Source of the DNA: Selenomonadales bacterium
GTDB taxonomy: Bacteria > Bacillota > Negativicutes > Sporomusales > UBA7701
DNA length: 64,000 bases
NCBI GenBank assembly: GCA_029976065.1
Contig: JARKNV010000047.1
Coordinates: 1 to 64,000 of the forward strand
Reading direction: 5' to 3'
Position 1 is the first letter of the stretch, and each line of letters starts with the position of its first letter. This document shows, one piece after another, positions 33,498 to 41,745 of the stretch. The position numbers and the translations under genes were made by a program. The notes beneath the pieces are model-generated. The model ran no database searches. It saw nothing but the letters and a program-made list of their open reading frames with translations, and had not been told where the DNA came from.

Positions 33498-33571
33498 GTG
33501 CCCACGCTTTTTCCAGGCATGGGAACGGAAAATAATGAGACACTAAAAATAAAAACCGAGGAGGGAAACCG

Positions 33572-34165
33572 TTGGAAAGGACACCCGCCCAGCGCAAGCA
33601 CCGCCGCCAGCAGCTCCGCCGCAAATACAAACGCTACGCCGCCGCCATGGCCGGCGCGGCCATCATGACCGGCGCCCTTCTCCCCGGCATTCCGGCCGCC
33701 AAAGCCCATGCCGCCGGGCTTACGGTCAACCCGCCCGCAGCGAAGACCGTGCAGACGGCCACGATAACCGGCGACGGCACCACGACGACAAAGCAGGTCG
33801 TCGCCGATAAAGTCGAGCCCCTGAAATGGAAGCCCCGGAAACGCGGCTGGCACGAGCACGAACACAGCTGGCCCGGTCCCAATGAAAACCAGATCCTCTA
33901 CCGGGACGGCAAAGTCCTCTACCGCAGCGACGGCTACAGCGACCGCGATTACGCCGGCTACTACGGCAGCCCCGCCGACTACGTCAGGGACCATGCCGCC
34001 GCCTATGGCCTCGACCCGGTCCGTGACTCCTTCACGATTGTCTCCTTCTCCACCCGCAGCGCCGTCGTCCAGGTGGTAAAGCACGACACCGGCGGCGTCT
34101 TCAACGCCTTTCTCTCCAGGGACCGCGACAGCGGCTGGACGATCGTCGACTTCCGCGCCCGCTAA
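33572..34165 (+). CDS. secreted protein of unknown function
   Basis: A 197-residue protein from TTG after GAGGAGGG. The N-terminus is highly basic (QRKHRRQQLRRKYKRY), followed by a hydrophobic segment AAAMAGAAIMTGALLPGI and an AKAHAAG cleavage region, so it is exported. The mature part has HEHEHSWPGPNENQ, repeated tyrosines (YSDRDYAGYYGSPADY) and a C-terminal domain ending VVQVVKHDTGG..GWTIVDFRAR that looks like a small alpha/beta fold. I do not recognise it. Single gene between two terminators. Confidence 0.75.
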   Translation: MERTPAQRKHRRQQLRRKYKRYAAAMAGAAIMTGALLPGIPAAKAHAAGLTVNPPAAKTVQTATITGDGTTTTKQVVADKVEPLKWKPRKRGWHEHEHSWPGPNENQILYRDGKVLYRSDGYSDRDYAGYYGSPADYVRDHAAAYGLDPVRDSFTIVSFSTRSAVVQVVKHDTGGVFNAFLSRDRDSGWTIVDFRAR

Positions 34166-34180
34166 CCGTCACTCGTTGCC

Positions 34181-34224
34181 GCATAACGAAAACCCGCGCT
34201 CAACACGCGGTTTTTCGTTATGCG
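34181..34224. terminator. bidirectional terminator
   Basis: GCATAACGAAAACCCGCG and CGCGGTTTTTCGTTATGC pair around a short loop. It separates the secreted-protein gene from the convergent lplT-like gene. Confidence 0.9.
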
Positions 34225-34248
34225 GCCGTTTCTGATCCCCGCCTCTTC

Positions 34249-35409
34249 TCACCGCCGCGTTTTCAGCCACAAATACCCGACCATCAGCAGCATCGCCGTC
34301 CCGGTCGCGGCCAGGGACGCGTTCGTCGCCACGCCACCTTTGGTCGCCAGCGTATACGCCCCCACCCCCAGGAACATAAAGCAATTCTCGAGGAAGTTCT
34401 GCACCGCAATCGTCTTCCCCGCCCCGATCGTAGCGTGCCCCACCTGCTGCAGGCAGGCGTTCAGCGGCACAATGTAAATGCCGCCCAGCGCCCCCACCAG
34501 CAGCAGGAAGGCGACGGTCACAGGCAGGCTGCTTATCCCCAGGAACGCCAGGATGCCAAAACCCATGCCGAAACCGTACCACACCGTGCGGCGGTAAGTC
34601 GCGATGCTTATCAGCTGCGGCGTCGCCATTGCCCCCAGGGCGATGCCGATGCCTGTCACGGCGATAATCATGCTGATCTTCGTGCCGCTGACAATGCCGA
34701 GCGTCAGGGGCACCCAGGCGAAAATAATCATCCTCAGCACCGCCGAAGCCATCCAGAACGAACCGGTGCCGATCAGCGAATAATGGCTCTGGGGATGCCT
34801 GAGCAGCGTCGCCGTATCGGCGAAAAACTCGCTCACCGCATTGGCGTAGCGTATCGACCGGTTGCCGGCGTCCCTGGGGATGACCGTGTTGATGACGATC
34901 GACGCCCCGTACAGGGCGATGCTTGCCAGCAGGGCCGCCGTGATGGAGATGTCGGCCAGGAACCCGCCCGCCACCGAGCCGGAAAGGATGGCCAGGATAG
35001 TGTAGCTTTCCAGGCCGGAGTTGGCCCGCAGCAGCTCATCCTCGCTGCGGGTCAGGAAAGGCAGGATGCCGTACTTGGCGGGGCTGTATATCACCGCCCC
35101 CACGCCCACGACGGCGTAGCCCAGCGCCGGGTCGACCTTCGCCAGCAGCAGCGCTACCCCGGCCGTCTTCACCATATTGCCGGCGATCAGCACCGACGCC
35201 TTGGCGTGCTTGTCGGCAAGCCGCCCCACCCACGGCGACAGCAGAATGTATGAAGCCAGAAAAGTGCTCTGCACGAACGGCAGGTAATAATCCGGGTAGG
35301 CGTCGCGGACGATGATCGCCTGGGCGATGAACAGAATCATGTTATCAACGAATGCCGACAGGAACTGGGCGACGAACAACGCCCCCAACGGCGACGGTCT
35401 AAGAGCCAT
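34249..35409 (-). CDS. lplT: LplT-like lysophospholipid transporter (MFS)
   Basis: A 386-residue MFS protein. ALFVAQFLSAFVDNMILF opens the first helix, YILLSPWVGRLADKHAKA is the MFS motif between helices 2 and 3, and about ten further hydrophobic helices follow. LplT flips lysophospholipids across the inner membrane to be re-acylated by Aas. Its start overlaps the stop of the aas gene by 11 bases, the classical lplT-aas pairing, which supports the name. Cotranscribed with the TetR gene upstream. Confidence 0.88.
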   Translation of the reverse strand: MALRPSPLGALFVAQFLSAFVDNMILFIAQAIIVRDAYPDYYLPFVQSTFLASYILLSPWVGRLADKHAKASVLIAGNMVKTAGVALLLAKVDPALGYAVVGVGAVIYSPAKYGILPFLTRSEDELLRANSGLESYTILAILSGSVAGGFLADISITAALLASIALYGASIVINTVIPRDAGNRSIRYANAVSEFFADTATLLRHPQSHYSLIGTGSFWMASAVLRMIIFAWVPLTLGIVSGTKISMIIAVTGIGIALGAMATPQLISIATYRRTVWYGFGMGFGILAFLGISSLPVTVAFLLLVGALGGIYIVPLNACLQQVGHATIGAGKTIAVQNFLENCFMFLGVGAYTLATKGGVATNASLAATGTAMLLMVGYLWLKTRR

Positions 35410-37510
35410 GCCGCGCCTCCTCCTGCGCCCGCGCCTTCAGTTTTACGTAATCCGCCTTGCCGCTGCCCAAAAGCGGCAGCTTATCGACGACGACGACCTC
35501 CGCCGGCAGGGCCAGCATGCTCTGCCGCGCCTGGCTCATGAATTCCCTGAGAGCCTGCTTCGAAGCCGTCTTGGCCATCGTATACAGGATGATCTTCTCG
35601 CCCTTCTTGGCGTCAGGCACGTTCACGGCGGCGTTGCGGTCGGTGCCGAAGCACTTCTCGGCCGTCTTCTCCACCGCATCGAGGCTGACCATCTCCCCCG
35701 ACACCTTCGCGAACCGCTTCAGCCGCGACTTGACGCTCACGAACCCGTCGCCGTCCACGCTCACCACATCGCCGCAGTCGTACCACTCCGGCGTCGGCAC
35801 GAAGCCCCGTCCGGGGAGCAGATACCCGGCCATCACGTTCGGGCCCTTCACCAGCAGGTTGCCGCCGTCCGCGATTCCCGCCACCTCCTCCAACCGCCAC
35901 TCGATGCCCGGCAGGAAGCGCCCCACCGTCCCGGGCTTATTGAACAACGGCGTGTTGATGCTGAGCACCGGGGCGGTCTCGGTTGTACCGTAGCCTTCGA
36001 GAATGCGGATGCCGAACTTATCCAGCCAGACCTGCCGCACCTCCTCCTTCAGCTTCTCGCCCCCCGCCAGCACGAGGCGCATGCTGAAAAAATCATACGG
36101 GTGGGCGTACTTCGCATAGCCGCCCAGGAAGGTCGGCGTCCCCAGCAGCAGCGTCAGATTTCGGTCATAGGCGATCCCGGGAATAAGCTTGTAATGGAGC
36201 GGCGTCGGGTAGAGAAAAACCTCCACTCCGCCCAGCACCGGCAGCAGCGTCCCCGCCGTCAGGCCGAAGGAGTGGAACATCGGCAAGGCGTTGAGCATCC
36301 TGTCCCGCGGCGTGTAATCGATCACCGCCGACGCCTGGTTGATATTCGCGAGGATATTGGCATGGCTGAGCACCACTCCCTTGGGCTTGCTCTCGCTGCC
36401 GCTCGTGAACAGAATGACCTCGCCCTTGCCTTTCGACCCCGCCTTCAGCAAATACTTCGCCAGCCCCGCGAGCCTGTCGGCCGCCGTCACCGCATCTTTG
36501 ACATCCTCCAGGTAAACGAGGCGGAATTTCGCCGCCAGCCGGGCGGCCAGTTCTTCAAAATGCCCCCGCTCGATGAAGGTCCGCGAAGTTATGATCGTCG
36601 ACACGCCGGCCGTCGCGGCACAGTCGAGGTTGTTCTCGACTCCGGCGCTGAAATTGAGGATCGCCGGCGTCTTGCCAAGATAGAACAGCGCGAACAGCGC
36701 CACCAGGTGGCCAATCGAGTTGGGCAGCAGCACCCCCGCCCGCTCCTCGCCCGCCAGCTCCCGCTCCAGCCGCCCGCCGAGCACATAGCTCGCCATTATC
36801 GCCCGCCGGTACGTCACCGTCCCGCCGATATCGGCGGCGGCCGTCTTGCCGAAGCCGTGCGTCCGGCCGGCGGCCAGCAGCCTGTCGAACAGGCTGGCGT
36901 CCCCGTCCTCCCGCTGGCGGGCCGCGAACAGATTGGCCTGCAGCAGCGCCAGGATCCGGTCGCTGATCTCCTTCTTCTGGAGGCGGAAACTCCTCGTTTC
37001 GGGCGCCGCCAGTACCGTCCGGCTCCCCACGTATATGCTCACCCGCGGCAGCCAGCGCGACCGCACCTTATCCCTGATGCGCGACAGCTTCGAATACTCC
37101 GGGCCGCGGAAAATCACCGGACAAAGCTCCGCCCCCGTCTTCAGGGCGATGAAGCCGATGCCGCTGTAAACCTTCATCAGGCCGCCGGTCACCGTTATCC
37201 GCCCTTCCGGGAACAGCACCACCGTCTTGCCCTCCCTGATCTCGCCGACGATCTTCTTCAGCGAATAGGGGTTGAGCGGATCGACGGTGATATGGCTGAC
37301 CCACCTGAGTACAAAACCGATTTTCCTGGCGATCTCGGTGTTTACCACGAAACACACGTCGCCAGGCAGATAAGCATACAGAAATATTGCATCGAGAAAC
37401 GAAACGTGGTTGGGCAGCACAATCGACGGGCCGGCGCAGCGGAACTCCCTCTCCCCCGTCAGCCTGGTCCGGAACAGCAACTGCAGCAAGGCGCGCAGCA
37501 AAGCCTTCAT
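35399..37510 (-). CDS. aas: Aas: acyltransferase / acyl-ACP synthetase fusion
   Basis: A 703-residue bifunctional protein. The N-terminal PlsC-type acyltransferase has NHVSFLD (HX4D, about 35-41) and FPEGRITVTGG (about 99-109). The C-terminal adenylate-forming domain has LFTSGSESKPKGVVLSH (near 372-388), EGYGTTETAP and YDCGDVVSVD. Aas activates fatty acids to acyl-ACP and acylates 2-lyso-phosphatidylethanolamine. Downstream lplT overlaps it. Regulation: a TetR repressor is encoded immediately upstream. Confidence 0.9.
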   Translation of the reverse strand: MKALLRALLQLLFRTRLTGEREFRCAGPSIVLPNHVSFLDAIFLYAYLPGDVCFVVNTEIARKIGFVLRWVSHITVDPLNPYSLKKIVGEIREGKTVVLFPEGRITVTGGLMKVYSGIGFIALKTGAELCPVIFRGPEYSKLSRIRDKVRSRWLPRVSIYVGSRTVLAAPETRSFRLQKKEISDRILALLQANLFAARQREDGDASLFDRLLAAGRTHGFGKTAAADIGGTVTYRRAIMASYVLGGRLERELAGEERAGVLLPNSIGHLVALFALFYLGKTPAILNFSAGVENNLDCAATAGVSTIITSRTFIERGHFEELAARLAAKFRLVYLEDVKDAVTAADRLAGLAKYLLKAGSKGKGEVILFTSGSESKPKGVVLSHANILANINQASAVIDYTPRDRMLNALPMFHSFGLTAGTLLPVLGGVEVFLYPTPLHYKLIPGIAYDRNLTLLLGTPTFLGGYAKYAHPYDFFSMRLVLAGGEKLKEEVRQVWLDKFGIRILEGYGTTETAPVLSINTPLFNKPGTVGRFLPGIEWRLEEVAGIADGGNLLVKGPNVMAGYLLPGRGFVPTPEWYDCGDVVSVDGDGFVSVKSRLKRFAKVSGEMVSLDAVEKTAEKCFGTDRNAAVNVPDAKKGEKIILYTMAKTASKQALREFMSQARQSMLALPAEVVVVDKLPLLGSGKADYVKLKARAQEEARHGS

Positions 37511-37539
37511 GCCCGGTCCTCCCTCTCCTCATCAATGCC

Positions 37540-38130
37540 TTATTTCTCTCCGGCAAATAGCTTCCCCAGAAATATCTTGACTTCGCGCTTCAATTCCGCC
37601 AGCCCCGGCAGTACATCAGCGAAATAACGGTGCTGGGCCAGCGGCTGCATCATTAATCCCGAAAACGCCGCGATCCACAGGTACACCTCCCGCCGCGGTA
37701 TCTCTCCCTTATCCATCCCCTCAGCGAGAATCTGCCTGAGCACGAAGTGCGGCTTGATCTCCTCCGTCACCTTATCCCAGAAAACATACTGCGACAACAG
37801 GGCGAAACGGATCTCCGCGGGATACTCCCCGTAGAGATCATAGGTGAGGTCCACGACGCGCCCCAGCTTCGCCGCCGCCCCGCCCGGCCCGGACGCTATC
37901 GCCGTCAGCCGCGCGGTATACTCGCTGATTATGCCGCTGAAGATATAGAGCGCCATATCCTCTTTCCCGGCGAAGTGCTTATACAGCGCCGCCTCCGATA
38001 CGCCGGCGGCCTTGGCGATATCGCGCACCGACACCGCATCGTACCCCCGCGTCGCGAACAGCTCCAGACTGGCCCTCAGCAGCTCGCTTTTCTTTCCGCC
38101 CTGATCCTGTATCCCAAACATCGCCGTCAC
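37540..38130 (-). CDS. TetR-family regulator of the aas-lplT operon
   Basis: A 196-residue TetR protein: KKSELLRASLELFATRGYDAVSV, DIAKAAGVSEAALYKHFAGK (HTH, about 33-52) and a variable C-terminal ligand domain. First gene of the operon tetR-aas-lplT. The dyad GTTAACGAATGTTAAC lies at its own promoter and again at the promoter of the CREST-hydrolase gene upstream, so it probably represses both. The ligand is likely a fatty acyl or lysolipid species, by analogy with FadR/FabT-like TetR proteins; that is inference. Confidence 0.87.
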   Translation of the reverse strand: MTAMFGIQDQGGKKSELLRASLELFATRGYDAVSVRDIAKAAGVSEAALYKHFAGKEDMALYIFSGIISEYTARLTAIASGPGGAAAKLGRVVDLTYDLYGEYPAEIRFALLSQYVFWDKVTEEIKPHFVLRQILAEGMDKGEIPRREVYLWIAAFSGLMMQPLAQHRYFADVLPGLAELKREVKIFLGKLFAGEK

Positions 38131-38135
38131 CCTTC

Positions 38136-38151
38136 GTTAACATTCGTTAAC
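38136..38151. promoter_or_regulatory. TetR operator at the tetR-aas-lplT promoter
   Basis: GTTAACATTCGTTAAC, five bases upstream of the tetR start codon on the minus strand; identical to 38998-39013. Confidence 0.8.
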
Positions 38152-38179
38152 TAAATTGTAAAAAATAAATCCCGCCCCG

Positions 38180-38980
38180 TCAAGAATTATTTACCGCCTC
38201 CTCCCCCTCCGCCTGCAGCGCCTCCGGCCTAAAGAACAGCAGGCCGGCCGCCGCCGCCAGATGCTTAAGCGCGTGTCCGCCCACCAGGCCGCCGGTCAGG
38301 GCGAATATCCCGCCATCCTGCCACTCCAGCCCCTTGGCGGCGACATACCACAGCAGCAGTATCCAGTAAGGCCGGTCATAGTTCGCCGTTCGCGGGAACA
38401 GCACGATTATCAGCGGCACCAGCACCATCGGCAGGTACTGCACCAGGATATACGGCCTGAGGTCCCCGGCCCCCGCCTGTTCCGTCAGCCACCAGTACAG
38501 CACGCTCGCCGCCCCGGCCGCCGCCAGCGGGCCGAACAGCAGCCGCCCGGCGCGCGCCCCGAACCGTTCCCCCGCCAGGCCGGCGGCCAGCGCCGCGAAC
38601 GCCAGCGTCATCGGCAGCCGGTCCCACAGCAGCGTATCGTTGTCCGGCCGCCAGTGATAATACCCCGACCCCAGCCCGACGAAAAAGACGGCCGCGAAAA
38701 ATACCCGCCAAATGTCCGCCTCCACCGCCGCCCTCAGCCGCCTGGCGCGCATCAGACCGGCGGCGCCGGCCACGCAGAAGCCCGCGTTCGACGCCACGTT
38801 GCTCCAGTTGGGGATGCCCGACAGGCTCCGCCCGTCGGCAAACAGATGGTACCCGGCATCCTGCGCCATCCGCGGCAAACTCGCCACCAGGCAGACCGCC
38901 CCGGCGACCGCCGCCGCAAGCACCGCCAGCCTGACCAATTGCCCCTTTTCCCCGCCGCACCTTGCCAATCCAATTTGCAT
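38180..38980 (-). CDS. CREST-superfamily (ceramidase-like) membrane hydrolase
   Basis: A 266-residue protein with about seven membrane helices. Motifs match the alkaline-ceramidase/PAQR (CREST) pattern: a serine-containing first motif (GIPNWSNVASNAGF), GSGYYHWRPDND with His and Asp near 107, WDRLPMT, and a terminal GGHALKHL with two His near 241. CREST enzymes are zinc amide or lipid hydrolases in membranes. It shares its operator with the TetR-aas-lplT operon, so a role in lipid remodelling is likely. ATG follows GGAGGG. Confidence 0.75.
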   Translation of the reverse strand: MQIGLARCGGEKGQLVRLAVLAAAVAGAVCLVASLPRMAQDAGYHLFADGRSLSGIPNWSNVASNAGFCVAGAAGLMRARRLRAAVEADIWRVFFAAVFFVGLGSGYYHWRPDNDTLLWDRLPMTLAFAALAAGLAGERFGARAGRLLFGPLAAAGAASVLYWWLTEQAGAGDLRPYILVQYLPMVLVPLIIVLFPRTANYDRPYWILLLWYVAAKGLEWQDGGIFALTGGLVGGHALKHLAAAAGLLFFRPEALQAEGEEAVNNS

Positions 38981-38997
38981 GACAATCCCTCCGTTAA

Positions 38998-39013
38998 GTT
39001 AACATTCGTTAAC
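38998..39013. promoter_or_regulatory. TetR operator at the CREST-hydrolase promoter
   Basis: GTTAACATTCGTTAAC, an exact 16-base copy of the site at 38136-38151, located about 20 bases upstream of the start codon. Confidence 0.8.
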
Positions 39014-39074
39014 CAAAGTGTAATATATTCCCATCCGGCTGTCAAGGGCAGACGCAAAAATGCCGGTAAAGAAA

Positions 39075-39103
39075 ATAAAAACCGCCATCGCAACGATGGC
39101 GGC
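39075..39103 (-). terminator. terminator of the 108-residue hypothetical gene
   Basis: On the minus strand CCGCCATCG-TTG-CGATGGCGG is followed by TTTTTATTTT. Confidence 0.8.
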
Positions 39104-39149
39104 GAACACGGCCGGAAAGTTTTTCCCCGACCGTGATATTTTATCGCGA

Positions 39150-39476
39150 CTACGCGAGGTACTGGGCGGCGTCCGCGAAGGCGATCGCCTCGTCCAGCCG
39201 GCCCGTAAACAGGCGCACCGTTTTCCGGCGGCTCTCCCCGTTGAGGGAGACGGAGAAAGCGCTCCCGCCCCGCAGCAACTGGCTGACCTCCAGCACAACG
39301 TCGCCCTTCCTGGCGACCAGGCTCTCGGCCGCCTCGAACCTGGCCGGATAGCGCCCGCTGCCGACGGTGAACCCCGCCTTCTCAAGCGCGGTACGGTACT
39401 CGCGCCGGTCGCTGCTCAATCTTTTACCGATTCTGGCCAGTTTTCTCTCATATAGTTTAGCCAGGATGTTAGCCAT
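39150..39476 (-). CDS. hypothetical protein, 108 residues
   Basis: MANILAKLYERKLARIGKRL opens a basic helix, then a mixed alpha/beta region (GDVVLEVSQLLRGG, SVSLNGESRRKTVRLF) and GRLDEAIAFADAAQYLA at the end. Soluble, no cysteines. ATG 39476 is preferred because AGGAGTGA is eight bases before it; a longer frame to 39524 is unsupported. Not recognised. It is transcribed away from the LysR gene and has its own terminator. Confidence 0.6.
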   Translation of the reverse strand: MANILAKLYERKLARIGKRLSSDRREYRTALEKAGFTVGSGRYPARFEAAESLVARKGDVVLEVSQLLRGGSAFSVSLNGESRRKTVRLFTGRLDEAIAFADAAQYLA

Positions 39477-39664
39477 CGAAATCACTCCTATCTGTTCGGC
39501 CGCCGGTATGCCTTGGACCGGCACCGCTCTTACAGTTACAGTATAGGCTGATTCTTCCTATTAGTAAAATATATAATAAATATATTTACTATACATTAAA
39601 TAGATAGTAAAATTAGCCTGGAGCCGATAAATATTCCGCTTTTACCGGAAAGGAAAGTGCCTGT

Positions 39665-40600
39665 ATGGAAATGATCCATCTGCAATACTTCATCGCCGTC
39701 GCGCGCCACAAAAGCTTCTCCAAGGCAGCCGCCGCCTCCCACGTTTCCCAGTCGGTCATCAGCAAGCTCGTGAAAGACTTGGAACGGGAAGTCGGCCTCG
39801 TGCTGTTCGAGCGCACCGCCAAGAAAGTCGCCCTGACCGACGCCGGCGCCCTCTTTCTCGTCGAGGCCGACAAACTCGTCACCATGTTCGCCAACCTCAC
39901 CGCCGGCCTCGACGCCAAATACCGCCAGCCGCGCGGCAAGGTCGGCATCGGCCTGCCGCTCATGGCCGACGCCGTCGCTTTCGCCCAGCTCCTGGGCGAA
40001 TTTCGCAGCCGCTATCCCGAAATCGAAACCGAACTCCACGAAGCCGGCTCCAAAAAAATCGAGCAGGCCGTCCGCGACGGGGAACTCGACGCCGGCATCA
40101 TCTGCCGCCAGCCGGGCGACCCGGAAATCTTCGGCGCCTTCACCTTCGCCCACGACCCCCTGCAGGTCGTCGTCCACCCGCGCCACCGCCTCGCCGGCCG
40201 CCGCGAAATCAGCCTCGCCGAGCTCGCCCGCGAACCCTTCATCCTCTCCAGCAGCGACTTCAGCCTTCACGATCAGATCGTCAAGCATTGCGGCCAGGCC
40301 GGCTTTCAGCCGCAGGTCGTCCTGGAAACCTCCCAGCGCGAACTAATGGTCCAGACGGTAGCCATCGACCTCGGCGTCGCCCTCATCCCCAAAAACGTCT
40401 GCGACCGCCTCAGCCCGTCCCTGGTGCGCGCCATCCCGCTCGTCAACCCCGAAATCATCCACAGCATGTCCGTCATCTGGCGAAACGGCCGGCCCCTCTC
40501 CTATGCCGCACAGCTCTATCTCGACTTCGCCCGGGGGTACTTGTCCGAATGGTCCCGGCGGCACGACACCGTCCTCGCCGCCACCGCGCCGGCCGGCTAA
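39665..40600 (+). CDS. LysR-family transcriptional regulator
   Basis: A 311-residue LTTR. HTH: HLQYFIAVARHKSFSKAA, ASHVSQSVISKLVKDLE (about 21-37), ERTAKKVALTDAG. The effector domain has KVGIGLPLM near 95 and IDLGVALIPK near 238. Family members control nearby, often divergent, genes; here the divergent neighbour is the 108-residue hypothetical gene. AT-rich upstream sequence with TAGTAAAATATATAATAAATA-like stretches (39562-39600) may hold the LTTR box and promoter. The co-inducer is unknown. Confidence 0.88.
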   Translation: MEMIHLQYFIAVARHKSFSKAAAASHVSQSVISKLVKDLEREVGLVLFERTAKKVALTDAGALFLVEADKLVTMFANLTAGLDAKYRQPRGKVGIGLPLMADAVAFAQLLGEFRSRYPEIETELHEAGSKKIEQAVRDGELDAGIICRQPGDPEIFGAFTFAHDPLQVVVHPRHRLAGRREISLAELAREPFILSSSDFSLHDQIVKHCGQAGFQPQVVLETSQRELMVQTVAIDLGVALIPKNVCDRLSPSLVRAIPLVNPEIIHSMSVIWRNGRPLSYAAQLYLDFARGYLSEWSRRHDTVLAATAPAG

Positions 40601-40621
40601 CGCCCTCCCCCACAAACGTTG

Positions 40622-40648
40622 AAAAACCCGCATAAATGCGGGTTTTTT
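40622..40648. terminator. bidirectional terminator
   Basis: AAAAACCCGCA-TAAA-TGCGGGTTTTTT between the LysR gene and the convergent cysteine-rich protein gene. Confidence 0.9.
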
Positions 40649-40662
40649 CTCGACTGCCAAGC

Positions 40663-40956
40663 TCAGGTCGGCGGCGCATCTCCCTGCTCCGGCTCCTTCG
40701 CCGGCGTATGCCAGATGCAGACCGCCTCCGTCCCCTCCTCGGGAGATTTCTTATGTCGCAGACAAGGGTTGGCGCACAGCTTGCCGATATACAGGCACAT
40801 CACCGTCGGCGGTGGCACCCGCTCGGGCAGGGGACCGCCGCACCGCTTGCACTTATCCTCTTCGCCGAAATTGAACGCCTTGCAGGCGGGACATTTCCTC
40901 GGTTTCGGTTTCGGCGGCTTGCAGCCGCCGCAATACGGATTACAGGACCAGCACAC
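40663..40956 (-). CDS. cysteine-rich zinc-ribbon-like protein
   Basis: A 97-residue protein with many CxxC pairs: MCWSCNPYCGGC, RKCPACKAFNFG, DKCKRCGGPLP, then single Cys in VMCLYIGKLC and NPCLRH. The central CPAC..CKRC pair is a zinc ribbon of the double-knuckle type; the rest may bind another metal. Acidic, proline-rich C-terminus. No family recognised. Ribosome site AGGAAT-like. Lone gene with a bidirectional terminator. Confidence 0.65.
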   Translation of the reverse strand: MCWSCNPYCGGCKPPKPKPRKCPACKAFNFGEEDKCKRCGGPLPERVPPPTVMCLYIGKLCANPCLRHKKSPEEGTEAVCIWHTPAKEPEQGDAPPT

Positions 40957-41023
40957 GATTATTCCTCCCGCGCCCTTTCACGCCATCCGGCGTCGGCCGG
41001 CGCCGGCCGATCACCGCAAGGGT

Positions 41024-41072
41024 GAAAACAGCCTGCCTGCCAGTGCTGTCGCACGGCCGGCAGGCTGTTTTC
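41024..41072 (-). terminator. terminator of the molybdoenzyme operon 43992-41106
   Basis: GAAAACAGCCTGCC and GGCAGGCTGTTTTC pair around a 20-base loop; a T tract follows on the minus strand. Confidence 0.8.
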
Positions 41073-41105
41073 AATTACCTGCGGTCCCCTTCCAAGGACG
41101 GCTGG

Positions 41106-41255
41106 CTAATCTTTCTTCTCGACTTCTTTATAAGGCTTTTCCGGAGCGTACTTGGTCGTTTCATAATTCTGGCCGGGCTTCATCGCCAGCGGATTGAGGG
41201 GCTTCTGAATAACCTTGCGCGGCTTCGGGGCTTCCTGTTTGTTTTCTTCCGCCAT
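41106..41255 (-). CDS. small hydrophilic protein, 49 residues
   Basis: MAEENKQEAPKPRKVIQKPL..., lysine- and proline-rich with no hydrophobic core, likely disordered. ATG 41255 follows AAAGGAGGGA; the frame to 41312 is longer without support. It is the last gene before the operon terminator, after the Fe-S and molybdopterin subunits, so it may be an accessory peptide of that enzyme. Not recognised. Confidence 0.6.
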   Translation of the reverse strand: MAEENKQEAPKPRKVIQKPLNPLAMKPGQNYETTKYAPEKPYKEVEKKD

Positions 41256-41372
41256 TTTTGTCCCTCCTTTCCCAGATACTGAAAACACGCACACTGCCGC
41301 GAGCCCCCGCAAGGGGGACTCGCGGTCACTATGCCACTTATTCAGCAGTTGGAATCGGTTGTCTTGCGTCGC

Positions 41373-41711
41373 TCAGGGAGCGAACAGTACGACTTTTTTG
41401 CTGTCCATTTTGGCCATTTTCTTGGCCAGTTCTTCCACCGGGCCGTACTCCATGCACTGCCCCAGGCAGTGGTGGACGCAGGTCGGTTTCTCGCCGTTCT
41501 TGACCCTGTCTTCGCACAGGTCGCACAGCGAGGTGGGGCAGGGAACGTAGTTCCATTCCCACTTGTCGCCCTCGAGCTTAAAGGGGCCCACTTCGCTCAG
41601 TTTTATGCCCCATTTGCCGCGGCCGATCTTATGCTCGTTCTTACAGGCCACTTCGCAGCTATGGCAGCCTGTGCAGTATTGGTAATCGATCAACAAGCCG
41701 TTACGTGACAT
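41373..41711 (-). CDS. 4Fe-4S ferredoxin-type subunit of the molybdoenzyme
   Basis: A 112-residue Fe-S protein. QYCTGCHSCEVACKNEH (about 14-30) is one 4Fe-4S motif and SLCDLCEDRVKN..CVHHCLGQCMEYG (about 60-90) supplies further ligands. It is much shorter than the four-cluster DmsB/NrfC type (about 180 residues), so it carries fewer clusters. It lies 34 bases downstream of the catalytic subunit and should be its electron-transfer partner. Cytoplasmic; no signal peptide. Confidence 0.85.
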   Translation of the reverse strand: MSRNGLLIDYQYCTGCHSCEVACKNEHKIGRGKWGIKLSEVGPFKLEGDKWEWNYVPCPTSLCDLCEDRVKNGEKPTCVHHCLGQCMEYGPVEELAKKMAKMDSKKVVLFAP

Positions 41712-41745
41712 TGTTCACCCTCCTATCTCTTATTCTCGCCGGCCG

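Noticed and set aside
35312-37627. 771-codon plus-strand frame opposite aas
   Set aside because: Shadow of the well-supported aas gene; arginine/glutamine-rich with no family.
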